The notes under the pieces: generated by a model | The model's database searches: none | What the model saw: the letters and a program-made list of their open reading frames with translations, nothing else | Told to the model about the DNA's origin: nothing | Translations under genes and position numbers: made by a program | Shown here: positions 1 to 8,728 of the stretch, piece by piece | Numbering within the stretch: the stretch's first letter is position 1 | Layout of the letters: every line of letters begins with the position of its first letter | Source: JAJRAN01 sp963827135 | GTDB taxonomy: Archaea; Thermoplasmatota; Thermoplasmata; Methanomassiliicoccales; UBA472 | NCBI GenBank assembly: GCA_963827135.1 | Contig: CAWGZX010000003.1 | Span: 186,001-250,000 of the forward strand | Length of the DNA: 64,000 bases | Direction: 5' to 3'

Positions 1-1
1 G

Positions 2-49
2 ATCAAGCTGGAGGACACGGCGGAAGGGGCCAAATGGAAGAGGATCTGA
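2..49 (+). CDS. C-terminal end of an upstream gene (partial)
   Basis: Frame 2 is open from the left edge and stops at TGA 47-49, giving the tail IKLEDTAEGAKWKRI. Its last 16 bases overlap the ATG of the next gene, the packing expected inside an operon. Too little remains to name the product; the reading is an inference from frame and overlap only. Confidence 0.4.
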   Translation: MKLEDTAEGAKWKRI

Positions 50-1074
50 GCGTCTGGGCCGTGAAGAAGGCCATCCTCCTCTCCCGGGGGCCGGTGCGGG
101 TCGCACCTGAGCTCAAGCTGCCGGTCCGCCTCAGCAGGTCGACGGCGGGACCGGGTGCGGGGACGTCCGGGATCGCCCTGGGCTTCCACGGACATCGGGT
201 GAAGAAGGCCATAGTGCGCGAGGGGGGCGACTTCGAGTTGGTCCAAGTGGACGGGCGCTTCGCGCTCCTCCTGGCCGGCGAGATGTTTCTGGACAAGGTG
301 GAGGTCGTTCCGATCCTCTTCCATTCGCCGGAGCAGGCCTTCTTCAACATCGAGACCGAGTGCATTTACGACTGCAAGTTCTGCTCCTCTCGCCGCTTGG
401 AGAAGAAGGTGACGAAGAACCTCACCCCAGACAAGATCGTGCAGATGATCGTCGACGCCTCGGGCCGGCCGGACTTCAAGGCCGTGGCCCTGACGAGCGC
501 CGTGGTCAAGGACCCCAGCACCACCATCGAGAAGATGATCTACATAGTCAAGAGGGTCAGGGAGGAGCTTGGCCCCTCCATACCCATCGGTGTGGAGCCG
601 TATGTCGACGAGCTCGCCCAGATCGACTGCCTCAAGGAGGCGGGCGCGGACGAGATCAAGCTCAACCTGGAGACCTGGGACCGGGGCATCTTCGTCAAGG
701 TGTGCGGGGAGATGGACCAGGACTGGATAATCGAGGCCCTGGAGCATTCGGTCAAGGTCTTCGGGCGGGGCAAGGTCAGCTCTAACATCATCATAGGGAT
801 GGGGGAGAGCGATGAGAACGTGCTCGAGGGCGTGGAGCGATTGGCCCGAATGGGCGTTGTCGCCACACTTAGGCCGCTGCGCCTCAATGACCTCAACCGC
901 AAGGACATGGAGCGATCATTGGGGAAGCTTGGGCCATTGAGCGAGGAGCGCCTTCTCCATCTGGCGAAGGAGCATAAGCGTATATTGCAGGAGAATGGGC
1001 TGAGCACCTTGACCTTCGACACCATGTGCAATGCCTGCACGTGCTGTGACATCGTACCCTTCCGCGACCTTTGA
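34..1074 (+). CDS. Radical SAM enzyme with C-terminal cysteine cluster, substrate unknown
   Basis: This 346-residue protein has the radical SAM CxxxCxxC motif at C110, C114 and C117, which holds the 4Fe-4S cluster that splits S-adenosylmethionine. Barrel-like strands follow (GVEPYVDE, DEIKLNLET, and the glycine-rich SSNIIIGMGES), the arrangement of biotin-synthase-like members. The last 15 residues carry four more cysteines (C332, C335, C337, C338) that could bind a second cluster. The first 109 residues contain no cysteine. ATG 34 is preceded by GGAAGGGG at 22-29 and overlaps the upstream gene, so the two are probably cotranscribed. I do not recognise the reaction; neighbouring iron genes are downstream behind their own promoter and need not be related. 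Confidence 0.8.
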   Translation: MEEDLSVWAVKKAILLSRGPVRVAPELKLPVRLSRSTAGPGAGTSGIALGFHGHRVKKAIVREGGDFELVQVDGRFALLLAGEMFLDKVEVVPILFHSPEQAFFNIETECIYDCKFCSSRRLEKKVTKNLTPDKIVQMIVDASGRPDFKAVALTSAVVKDPSTTIEKMIYIVKRVREELGPSIPIGVEPYVDELAQIDCLKEAGADEIKLNLETWDRGIFVKVCGEMDQDWIIEALEHSVKVFGRGKVSSNIIIGMGESDENVLEGVERLARMGVVATLRPLRLNDLNRKDMERSLGKLGPLSEERLLHLAKEHKRILQENGLSTLTFDTMCNACTCCDIVPFRDL

Positions 1075-1085
1075 TGCTTCGACGG

Positions 1086-1133
1086 TTTTAGGAAACCCTA
1101 AAATAGGATTATATACAAGTTAGGTATACCTAA
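1086..1133 (+). promoter_or_regulatory. Paired palindromic operators around a TATA box (DtxR-type iron boxes)
   Basis: Two perfect inverted repeats lie before the DtxR-type gene: TTTTAGG-AAAC-CCTAAAA at 1086-1103 and TTAGGTATACCTAA at 1120-1133. The TATA box TTATATA at about 1109-1115 lies between them. The TTAGG...CCTAA core resembles the known boxes of DtxR/IdeR iron repressors. The distance from TATA to the ATG at 1140 puts the transcript start at or next to the start codon, so the second operator covers the region where polymerase would load. Autoregulation by the adjacent repressor, also controlling feoB, is inferred. Confidence 0.8.
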
Positions 1134-1139
1134 ATCTCG

Positions 1140-1853
1140 ATGCCGAGCGAGATAGTCGAGGAATACCTGGAGACGATCTACGAGCTCACCGAGGACGGCG
1201 GTCCTGCGAAGACCAATGACATAGCGGTAAAGATGGGCGTCTCACCGGCCAGTGTCACCGAGATGGTGCAGCGCCTGGCCTCTGAAGGCTATCTGAGCTA
1301 CGAGAAGTACAAGGGCGTGACACTGACTGAGGACGGTCTGCGCGTCGGAAAGAAGATCAAGCGCAAGCACCGCCTGCTGGAACGCTTCCTGGTCGACATC
1401 CTCGGCGCCAAGAAGGAGAATTTCCACGATGAAGCTTGTCGCTTGGAACACTCGCTCTCCGACGAGTCAGAGAAGCGCATCTGCCTCCTCACCAACAATC
1501 CTAAGTTCTGCCCCGATGGGAATCCGATCCCTGAGTGCGACGACGAGGACTGCGCCCATTGCACCATGCCCATGGCCGTGCCATTGAGGGAACTGGAGGA
1601 GGGCGAGGCCGGGGAGATAACGCACCTCAAATGCGAAAACGCGTCCTACATCCGCAGGCTCGTCTCCATGGGCTTCGTGCCCGGGAGGAAGGTGACGCTC
1701 GAGGAGAGGGTGCCCATGGGTGGCCCGCTGCTCGTCCATATCGAGGAAAGCCGAGTGGCCCTGGCCCGCGAGTACGCCGACCTGGTGATGGTTGAGAGAG
1801 AGCATCCGGGGGGGAAGAGGCGCAGGGTCAGGAACAGGGCGAGAGGCACCTAG
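1140..1853 (+). CDS. DtxR-family metal-dependent repressor with FeoA-like C-terminal domain
   Basis: A 237-residue iron or manganese-responsive transcription regulator. Residues 1-60 form the winged helix (KTNDIAVKMGVSPASVTEMVQRL, shown here only in outline), followed by the dimerisation and metal-binding region with the family signature CRLEHSLSD, whose Cys, Glu and His match metal ligands of DtxR. After a linker with several cysteines (CPDGNPIPECDDEDC), residues about 145-225 form an SH3-like FeoA domain containing LVSMGFVPG. Two palindromic operators sit directly upstream and feoB directly downstream, so the likely job is iron-dependent repression of the feo genes and of itself. Iron rather than manganese is inferred from the feoB neighbour. 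Confidence 0.92.
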   Translation: MPSEIVEEYLETIYELTEDGGPAKTNDIAVKMGVSPASVTEMVQRLASEGYLSYEKYKGVTLTEDGLRVGKKIKRKHRLLERFLVDILGAKKENFHDEACRLEHSLSDESEKRICLLTNNPKFCPDGNPIPECDDEDCAHCTMPMAVPLRELEEGEAGEITHLKCENASYIRRLVSMGFVPGRKVTLEERVPMGGPLLVHIEESRVALAREYADLVMVEREHPGGKRRRVRNRARGT

Positions 1854-1868
1854 GCGTAATTGGGGCGA

Positions 1869-3782
1869 ATGAGAATGGAGATCGGCCTTATCGGTCAGCC
1901 CAATGCGGGCAAGTCAGCTCTTTTCACCAAGTTAACTGGCATTGGGGCGATCTCCTCCAATTATCCGGGAACGACGGTAGAGTTCCAAGAGGGGTCGGTC
2001 GTGCGCAAGGGCGTCCGTCTGAACTTCCACGATCTCCCCGGCACCTATTCGCTCACCGGTATAACCGACGACGAGCTGGTGGCCACCAGGCTATTGGCGG
2101 AGAAGCAGCTCGATGTGGTGGTGGCGGTCGCCGATGCCACCAGGCTGGAGCAGAGCCTTGTCCTGATCTTCCAATTGATAGAGCTGGGCTTCAAGGTGGT
2201 TGTGGCGCTGAACCAGATGGACATGGCCAAACGGCGCTTCTCCCTCGATGTCGCAGGCCTTCGAGGGATCCTCGGCCTGCCCGTGGTCCCGACCGTGGCC
2301 ATCACCGGAGAGGGGGTCGAGGACTTGGTCGAGGTGCTGGTCGAAGGCGACTACCGGCCTTCAGGGTTCACGGTCCGTTACGACCGCCACATCGAGACCC
2401 TCCTTGAGGACCTCTGCGTCCATCCAGATTGCCGGACCGGGAAGTTCCCCAAACGCGGGGCATTGCTGAAGCTACTGGAAGGGAACAGGTTCTTCTCGGA
2501 GCAGTTCTCCGAGCAGTTCAAGGCCAGGGTCCAGGAGGCAATGGTCGAGTTCAAGGCCGATCACGGCGAGGACATCGAGGTGCACATCAGCCGCGATCGC
2601 TACGGGGAGGCGGGCAGGGTGGCCAACGGAGTCATCTCCAACCGCATCCCACCTCGGAGGATCTCCGACCGCATCTCGGACGCCACCCTTCGCCCTCACA
2701 CCGGCATACCGATACTCATCGCCGTCCTGGGCGCTATGTTCCTCGTCATCGTGTTCGTCGGGGGATGGCTCGAGGGCGCCCTCCTCACCCTCTACAGCGC
2801 CATCGTGGGGGATTTCTTCCTCGAGCTGGCAGAGTGGATCGGAGGGCCGTTGGGAGAGGCCATAGCTATGGGGATTGACCTTTCCTTGCAGGCCATCCTG
2901 GCCATCGTCATTCCTTACATCATGCTCTTCTATCTCATGCTGGGCCTATTGGAGGACACCGGCTACCTGCCCAGGGTGGTGGTCCTCCTCGATGGCGTCA
3001 TGCACCGCATCGGGCTCCATGGCAGGGCGGTGATCCCTATGATCGTGGGCATGGGCTGTAACGTGCCGGCCATACTTTCCACCCGGGTGCTGGAATCAAA
3101 GCGCGAGCGGCTCATCCTGGCGGTGATAATCGTCATCGCGGTGCCCTGCTCGGCCCAGACCGCCGTCATCATCGGCACGGTGGGAACGTTCGCGGGGGCC
3201 ATCTGGGCCCTGGGCATCTACGCGATTCTCATAGCCATATTGCTCGTGCTAGGCAGGGTGCTGCACCGAGCATTGAAGTTCGAGCCGACCAGCTTGGCCA
3301 TGGAGATACCAGAGCTCACCCTTCCACGACCGAAGAACGTGCTGTGGAAGACATGGATCAGGACCAAGGACTTCTTCGTGGTGGCGTTCCCGATACTGCT
3401 GGCAGGGAGCATCATCCTCGAGATCCTGATGGCCTTCGGGGTGCTGCAGGCTTTCGTCGAGCCCTTGGCCCCGTTCACGGAGGGATTCCTCGGGCTACCG
3501 CCGATAACCATAATCGCCCTGATCTTCGGCATCCTACGCAAGGAGATGGGGCTCCAGCTGTTGGTGGTGCTCTTCGGGACGGCCGACCTTTCCACGGTCA
3601 TGACCCCTGAGCAGCTTTTCATATTCGCGCTCATAATGGCCACCTACATGCCTTGCCTATCCGCCCTGGCCGTGCTCTCCAGAGAGTTCGGGAGGAAGGA
3701 TGCCCTTAAGGTCACGCTGGCATCGGTTACCATAGCCTTCATGCTAGGCGGGCTGATGAACGCCCTGTTCCAGATCTTCTAA
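1869..3782 (+). CDS. feoB: FeoB ferrous iron transporter
   Basis: GTP-driven Fe(II) importer of the cytoplasmic membrane, about 637 residues. The N-terminal G domain shows G1 GQPNAGKS at residues 8-15, G3 DLPGTYSL and G4 NQMD. The membrane part has repeated hydrophobic spans from about residue 280 and two gate regions, including GMGCNVPAIL with the conserved Cys-Asn-Val-Pro. The frame is open from TTG 1860, but ATG 1869 follows GGGG and puts the G1 motif at its usual position; ATG 1875 is also possible. It lies 15 bases after the DtxR-type gene, so both probably form one transcript from the operator-bearing promoter. Confidence 0.95.
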   Translation: MRMEIGLIGQPNAGKSALFTKLTGIGAISSNYPGTTVEFQEGSVVRKGVRLNFHDLPGTYSLTGITDDELVATRLLAEKQLDVVVAVADATRLEQSLVLIFQLIELGFKVVVALNQMDMAKRRFSLDVAGLRGILGLPVVPTVAITGEGVEDLVEVLVEGDYRPSGFTVRYDRHIETLLEDLCVHPDCRTGKFPKRGALLKLLEGNRFFSEQFSEQFKARVQEAMVEFKADHGEDIEVHISRDRYGEAGRVANGVISNRIPPRRISDRISDATLRPHTGIPILIAVLGAMFLVIVFVGGWLEGALLTLYSAIVGDFFLELAEWIGGPLGEAIAMGIDLSLQAILAIVIPYIMLFYLMLGLLEDTGYLPRVVVLLDGVMHRIGLHGRAVIPMIVGMGCNVPAILSTRVLESKRERLILAVIIVIAVPCSAQTAVIIGTVGTFAGAIWALGIYAILIAILLVLGRVLHRALKFEPTSLAMEIPELTLPRPKNVLWKTWIRTKDFFVVAFPILLAGSIILEILMAFGVLQAFVEPLAPFTEGFLGLPPITIIALIFGILRKEMGLQLLVVLFGTADLSTVMTPEQLFIFALIMATYMPCLSALAVLSREFGRKDALKVTLASVTIAFMLGGLMNALFQIF

Positions 3783-3854
3783 CCATCGGCGTCATAGGGC
3801 TAAGCGCCAGAGGGCTAAGATGGATATATACCGCCTCTCCAATATGGGAGAATC

Positions 3855-5120
3855 ATGTCCCTTCGTGGCATAATCTCCTGCGCCAAGGACCCGCTCGTGG
3901 TGCGCGAGCCGGTCAAAGCCGAATACGAGGTTACCCGCATCCTTCTGGAGAACCAGAGCCGAGCGGTCAGGTTCATCAACTTGAACGGCGGGGAGGCTGT
4001 GGGGAACCTGTATTCGACCAGGGAGGGGGTATGCGCCTCGCTGGGCATCGAGACGCAGGAGCTCGTCCCCAAGCTGATCCGCGCTGCCGCCAAGCCCGTC
4101 CCCCCGACCGAGGTCAAGGCGCCAGGCTTCAACGACAAGATCACTGAGAAAGTGGACCTGACCAAGCTGCCCATACCCAAGTTCTACCCTCGGGACGGTG
4201 GTAGGTACATAACCGCCGGTGTAGCGGTATCCGAGTTCGAGGGCAAGAGGAACGTCTCCTTCCACAGGTTGATGCTCCTGAGCAAGGACAGCTTCGCCAT
4301 CCGGTTGGTGCCTAGGCACCTGTACACCATGCACAAGGCGTCCTTGGCCAAGGGCAAGGACCTCCCCGTGGCATTCTGCGTAGGGCTCAGTCCGGCCATC
4401 CTTCTTGCAGCGGCCACTTCCACCAATTATCATCAGGACGAGCTGGAGATCGCCTCGACCTTGAACCAGGAATGCACCGGGCATCCATTGGAGGTGGCAA
4501 GGCTTCGCTCCGGGCTCCTCGTCCCGGCGCATTCCGAGTATGTGCTGGAGGGGCGCTTGACCGGCGAGATGGTGGACGAAGGGCCGTTCGTGGACATCAC
4601 CGGCACGTACGACGACGTACGAAAGCAGCCAGTGTTCAAGGTGGATCGGGTCTACACGAGAAGGGACCCGATCTTCCAGATAGTTCTGCCTGGGGGGATT
4701 GAGCACTACCTGCTCATGGGGCTGCCCCGGGAGCCGGCCATCTTCAAGTCGGTGAACCAGGCCGTGCCGCTGGTGCATGGGGTGCGACTGACCGAGGGCG
4801 GCTGCTGCTGGTTGCATGGCGTGGTCAGCATCACCAAGAACAAGGAAGGGGACGCCGTGAACGCCATCATGGCCGCATTCACCGGGCACCCCTCCATGAA
4901 GAGGGTGATCGTCGTGGACGACGACGTGGACATTTATGACGACCGGCAGGTGGAGTGGGCGGTGGCCACCAGGTTCCAGGCGCATCGCGGTCTGGTGGTG
5001 GTGAACAATGCCGCCGGGTCGTCCCTCGACCCATCGGCCGATGGGACCACGTCCAAGGTGGGCATCGACGCCACGAAGCCCATCGGGTCGAAGGCGTTCG
5101 ACCTAGCGAGACTCGATTGA
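3855..5120 (+). CDS. UbiD-family decarboxylase (prenylated-FMN type)
   Basis: A 421-residue member of the UbiD decarboxylase family, which uses prenylated FMN to remove CO2 from unsaturated acids. Family features are the N-terminal segment AVRFINLNGGEAVGN, a central block DGGRYITAGVAVSEFEGKRN.. and the later acidic stretch with VDDDVDIYD followed by WAVATRFQ. In archaea one branch of this family is the anhydromevalonate phosphate decarboxylase of the modified mevalonate pathway, and the compact length here fits that role, but the assignment is inference. A TATA box (GATATATA, about 3823-3830) stands some 28 bases before ATG 3855 with GGGAG close to the start, so the gene has its own promoter and almost no leader. 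Confidence 0.85.
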   Translation: MSLRGIISCAKDPLVVREPVKAEYEVTRILLENQSRAVRFINLNGGEAVGNLYSTREGVCASLGIETQELVPKLIRAAAKPVPPTEVKAPGFNDKITEKVDLTKLPIPKFYPRDGGRYITAGVAVSEFEGKRNVSFHRLMLLSKDSFAIRLVPRHLYTMHKASLAKGKDLPVAFCVGLSPAILLAAATSTNYHQDELEIASTLNQECTGHPLEVARLRSGLLVPAHSEYVLEGRLTGEMVDEGPFVDITGTYDDVRKQPVFKVDRVYTRRDPIFQIVLPGGIEHYLLMGLPREPAIFKSVNQAVPLVHGVRLTEGGCCWLHGVVSITKNKEGDAVNAIMAAFTGHPSMKRVIVVDDDVDIYDDRQVEWAVATRFQAHRGLVVVNNAAGSSLDPSADGTTSKVGIDATKPIGSKAFDLARLD

Positions 5121-5153
5121 TCGCTCGTACAATGATGATGGTCCAGAACAAGG

Positions 5154-6479
5154 TCAGTAAAACGAGCGGGACTTCTCCTTCTTGCGGCAGCGGAGGTCTA
5201 TGGTCTCGTTCCTCTCCTTGCCAAGGGACACTATCCTGATCGGTACGCCAGTGCTCTTGGAGACGAAGTCGAGGTAGGATTTTACATTGGAAGGCAGGGA
5301 GTCATAGCCATTGACTGCGTAGCTCGCGCCCTTGCCCGCGGTGAACTCCTCCCATCCAGGCAGCCCGACGTATATGGGCTTGGCCCTCTGCAAGCGGTTC
5401 AATGAGGCGGGAAAGTTCTCCTCCACCCTGCCATCGATCTCGTAGCCAGTGCAGACCTTGATCGTATCCATGCCGCCGAGCACGTCCAGCTTGGTGACGG
5501 CCAGGCCGGAGAGGCCGTTTAGCCTCACGGCGTGGCGCACGATGACCAGGTCCAGCCAGCCGCATCGCCTGGGCCGTCCCGTGGTGGCGCCGTACTCTCC
5601 CCCTTTGGTCATGAGCAGATTTCCGGTCTCATCGGTGAGCTCCGTAGGGAATGGCCCCGATCCCACCCTGGTGGTGTAGGCCTTCATCACGCCGACGACC
5701 TCGTTGATCGACGAGGGCCCGATGCCCACTCCGGTGCAGATGCCGCCCGTGATGCAGCTGGAGGAAGTTACGAACGGATAGGTCCCATGGTCTATGTCCA
5801 GCATGGTGCCCTGGGCGCCCTCGAACATTACCTTCTTGCCCTTCTTCACGGCGTCGTTGACCAGGACCGAGGTGTCGCAGACGTGGTTCTCCAACCTCCT
5901 ACCATGTTCAAGGAGCCTCTGGACCAGCTCCTCCTTTGAGGGCATGGCCTCGCCGCCCAAGAGAGCGAGCTGCCTCTCCTTCAAGGGAAAGATGGCATCA
6001 AGCTTCTCTCGTAGGGCCTCCTCCTCGAGTAGGTCGCAGACCCTGATCCCATGGCGGGCGACCTTATCCGAATAGCATGGCCCTATGCCCCGGCCCGTGG
6101 TGCCCACGCCCCTGGCGCCGCGCTGGCGCTCCTCCGCTCCGTCCAGGAGACGATGGTACCTCATCACCACGTTCGCCCGGTCCGAGATGCGGAGCCCGTC
6201 CATGGAGCGGCCGCTCGCCTTTACCTTGGCCATTTCCTCCTCCAAGGCGTCCAGGTCCACGACCACGCCGTTGCCTATGACATTGACGATGCCTGGCCTG
6301 AGTATCCCCGAGGGCAGCAGGTGCAGGGCGAAGACCTCCTCGCCGATCTCGATGGTGTGGCCAGCGTTTGCCCCGCCTTGGTAGCGCACGACCATGTCCG
6401 CGTCCTGCGCCAGATAATCCGTGATCTTGCCCTTGCCCTCGTCACCCCATTGCGTGCCGATGACCGCCAGCGTGCTCAA
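5154..6479 (-). CDS. purA: Adenylosuccinate synthetase
   Basis: Joins IMP and aspartate using GTP, the first committed step to AMP. The 441-residue protein begins with the family P-loop IGTQWGDEGKGK near residue 8, continues with NAGHT and the IMP-loop GTTGRGIGP, and later has SSCITGG and the nucleotide-base contact region near VTKLDVL. The start is TTG at 6477-6479, preceded by GGTGAGGG; no ATG fits better because the P-loop begins only seven residues in. It converges with the UbiD-family gene (33-base gap) and is followed on its upstream side by trm1, also on the minus strand. Confidence 0.95.
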   Translation of the reverse strand: MSTLAVIGTQWGDEGKGKITDYLAQDADMVVRYQGGANAGHTIEIGEEVFALHLLPSGILRPGIVNVIGNGVVVDLDALEEEMAKVKASGRSMDGLRISDRANVVMRYHRLLDGAEERQRGARGVGTTGRGIGPCYSDKVARHGIRVCDLLEEEALREKLDAIFPLKERQLALLGGEAMPSKEELVQRLLEHGRRLENHVCDTSVLVNDAVKKGKKVMFEGAQGTMLDIDHGTYPFVTSSSCITGGICTGVGIGPSSINEVVGVMKAYTTRVGSGPFPTELTDETGNLLMTKGGEYGATTGRPRRCGWLDLVIVRHAVRLNGLSGLAVTKLDVLGGMDTIKVCTGYEIDGRVEENFPASLNRLQRAKPIYVGLPGWEEFTAGKGASYAVNGYDSLPSNVKSYLDFVSKSTGVPIRIVSLGKERNETIDLRCRKKEKSRSFY

Positions 6480-6531
6480 GCCCTCACCGCGCTCGCATCC
6501 TTTGATGGGTAGATAAATCGTTCGGTGCAGC

Positions 6532-7632
6532 TCAGGCCATATCCAGATATGCGCTGCGGACTTCCTTCAAGGGGAGGTCGGCCTTGAAGCTGGTGGGAGA
6601 GAAGTGAGTCTTCGAGGCGTGACCGGTCTCATTTAGGCGCGCGATGACCTCGTCCAGCACATGAGGGGAGACCCTGAGCATCGAGGAGAGCTCATTGTTC
6701 TCATAGAAGAAGGGAGTCTCCAGTTCACCTCTCCAGATCTCGAGGTACTTGGCGCAACGGTCGCCCTCCTGCAGCCCTTCGCCGGCGTCCATTTCCGAAA
6801 GGACAGCACGGTCGTACAAGGGTCCGAGCCACATCGGACCTGCCGAGGTGGAAGATGCCTCCCTCGACCAGGAGCGCTCATGCGTGGATGGGTCATAGCT
6901 CAGGTATCCGAGGCTGGCCAACGACTCATCCGCAGCCGCAGCGCTCTCAGGCGCCTTGACGAAGCAGCGGAAGTAATGGTCGGCGTAGAAGCATAGGACA
7001 GGCCTGATGCCCTTGTCCAGCTGCGCCGCCTCCCTGGCCAGATAGCCCATGAGGACGCGCAGGCCGGTCTCGTGGCCGAACACGTTCCTCAGGGGCCGGG
7101 ACATGTAGCGGCGGACGCATTTCTTGGCATGGGTCCCGGCCAAGGGGGCGGTGTCGGTGGCTGTCAAGGCCAGGACCCCGTTCCGCTTCAGGCCTTGAAG
7201 CGCGGCCTGGACATAGGGCGCGGGAGTGCCGAAAGGATCTATATCCACATAGTCATGGACCTTGGACGCCAGAAGGCAACGGAGGTCCTGATTGACGGCC
7301 TGGCAATTCTGCAGCTTGTTTAGGTCTATGTTGTCTTGGATGTAACGATAGGCGCGCGGGTCCTTGTCGTTGATGAACATGTTGAATTCGCCCGGGCATT
7401 CGTTTGCCAGCCTTATCCCTCGAGCTCCGGTCGCAGCCATGGCATCCAGGGCTGAGCCTTTCATCCGAAGAGCTCTGAACAACATAACGGAGACGTCCCG
7501 GTTGAACGCCATCTGGCCATTGAAGAAGACGCATCCCAGGCGCTTGCCCGGTCCTTTGGAGGAATGCGCCTCGGGTATCAGCAGGCGGGTCCTTCCTTCC
7601 GTGATCTCGATCGCGTCGGGCGGAACGCTCAC
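6532..7632 (-). CDS. trm1: tRNA (guanine-26) N2-dimethyltransferase Trm1
   Basis: SAM-dependent enzyme that methylates N2 of G26 in tRNAs. The 366-residue sequence has the opening EITEGRTRLLIPE, VFFNGQMAFNRD, the SAM-binding stretch ALDAMAATGARGIRLANE and the catalytic motif DIDPFGTPAPYV, all typical of archaeal Trm1; the C-terminal domain carries the winged-helix-like part. Start is GTG at 7630-7632, overlapping the stop of the THEP1 gene by four bases (GTGA), so translation of the two is probably coupled. No zinc-ligand cysteine cluster is apparent in this copy. Confidence 0.93.
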   Translation of the reverse strand: MSVPPDAIEITEGRTRLLIPEAHSSKGPGKRLGCVFFNGQMAFNRDVSVMLFRALRMKGSALDAMAATGARGIRLANECPGEFNMFINDKDPRAYRYIQDNIDLNKLQNCQAVNQDLRCLLASKVHDYVDIDPFGTPAPYVQAALQGLKRNGVLALTATDTAPLAGTHAKKCVRRYMSRPLRNVFGHETGLRVLMGYLAREAAQLDKGIRPVLCFYADHYFRCFVKAPESAAAADESLASLGYLSYDPSTHERSWSREASSTSAGPMWLGPLYDRAVLSEMDAGEGLQEGDRCAKYLEIWRGELETPFFYENNELSSMLRVSPHVLDEVIARLNETGHASKTHFSPTSFKADLPLKEVRSAYLDMA

Positions 7633-8171
7633 AAGAGCTCTCCCTTCATGAGCTTCATGATCTTGTAGGGCAAAAGGTTGCGGTTGATCGGCGTGACCTC
7701 AAGGATGCGCACGTCGTCCCTCCTCCTTATGTCCTGAAGCAAGGGATTCCGGGACTTCTTGTGCAAGGTGAGGAGCATGGGCTTCTCAACGTCCAAGGCG
7801 AATTTGACGGCGGAGACGAACTTCTCGGACTCCACCTCCATCTTGCCCACCTCGTCGATCACGATGACGTCGGACTCCTCGCACGCCTTCATCAAGGCGT
7901 TCACTCCCACGTTCTCGAGCACGCTCAGGTCCACTCCGAACTTTCCGACCATGAACTTGCTCTGGATGTCCATGTGGGCAAGGACCTCTTTCTCCTTTGT
8001 CCTCCAATCAATTATGGAGAACCCCACCCGTCGGTTTTCCTCGATGATGGGCTCGGTGATCATGCCGCCCACGGTCAGCTCCTCGGCCTCGAGCATCTCG
8101 ATGACCTTGATGAGGGCGTGGGTCTTGCCTGCGCCCGGAAGTCCAGTGATACCAATCTTAATACTATTCAT
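7629..8171 (-). CDS. THEP1-family nucleoside-triphosphatase
   Basis: A 180-residue P-loop NTPase of the THEP1 family, small archaeal and bacterial enzymes that hydrolyse NTPs to NDPs. Visible motifs are Walker A GLPGAGKTHAL at residues 10-20 and Walker B VIVIDEVGKME, plus the conserved LTLHKKSRNP near the C-terminus. Related proteins contact nucleic acids in some organisms, but the physiological role is unsettled. It is the upstream partner of trm1 in a two-gene transcript, which makes an RNA-linked function plausible. ATG at 8169-8171 gives the normal family N-terminus. Confidence 0.85.
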   Translation of the reverse strand: MNSIKIGITGLPGAGKTHALIKVIEMLEAEELTVGGMITEPIIEENRRVGFSIIDWRTKEKEVLAHMDIQSKFMVGKFGVDLSVLENVGVNALMKACEESDVIVIDEVGKMEVESEKFVSAVKFALDVEKPMLLTLHKKSRNPLLQDIRRRDDVRILEVTPINRNLLPYKIMKLMKGELL

Positions 8172-8341
8172 CTTGTCACCGAGCTAGATAAAACCGAGCG
8201 CTAGTCCACCTGCGTCCGATAGAAGGGTGTAATGGCATTTCTTGCTTAATTACCTTTTTCTGATCGCGGCATGCTGGAAAGCGCCGATGGCTATCCAATC
8301 GGAATCATTTATTACCGTTGCAGGGCGATGTTCGGGACGGA

Positions 8342-8677
8342 ATGAACGAAGCATCGCCTCGAATCGGTGGTGAGAGACCGGCCTGGAAGAGGGTGCGCCT
8401 CGAGGTTCTCGTCCTCTCCGGTTCTTTGGCTTTGGCAGGCGGTCTGTTGTTCCTTCTGCCATGGGACGAGGGCTATTCCATGTTGATGAAGGCCCTGGGG
8501 CTTGCCCTGATACTGGCGGGCGCGATAGTCGCCGCCACCCGGCCCTGGAACTTCATGAAGCGGATGGAGATGCAGCTCTTCGTGCACAAGGAGAGACTGA
8601 AGAGCCATATGGACGAGAACAGGACCAGGATGGAGTCCCAGCTCTCGAAGAGGGAAAAGGACGAAGATGAACCATGA
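8342..8677 (+). CDS. Small two-helix membrane protein of unknown function
   Basis: A 111-residue protein with a short charged N-terminus, two hydrophobic spans (about LEVLVLSGSLALAGGLLFLL and ALGLALILAGAIVAA) and a strongly charged tail of about 40 residues rich in Lys, Glu, Arg and Met that could form a cytoplasmic helix. A TATA-like CATTTATTA at 8306-8313 lies about 30 bases before ATG 8342, which favours this start over the upstream in-frame TTG at 8318. No family recognised. It stands alone between divergent and convergent neighbours. Confidence 0.6.
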   Translation: MNEASPRIGGERPAWKRVRLEVLVLSGSLALAGGLLFLLPWDEGYSMLMKALGLALILAGAIVAATRPWNFMKRMEMQLFVHKERLKSHMDENRTRMESQLSKREKDEDEP

Positions 8678-8728
8678 TCCCCGGAATCGAGGCATCATGC
8701 AGTTGATCGGTCCCATGATCCTGGAGGA

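Noticed and set aside
3792..4985. 397-codon minus-strand frame opposite the UbiD-family gene
   Set aside because: Shadow frame in high G+C DNA; histidine/valine-rich composition, no family features, while the plus strand is a clear enzyme.
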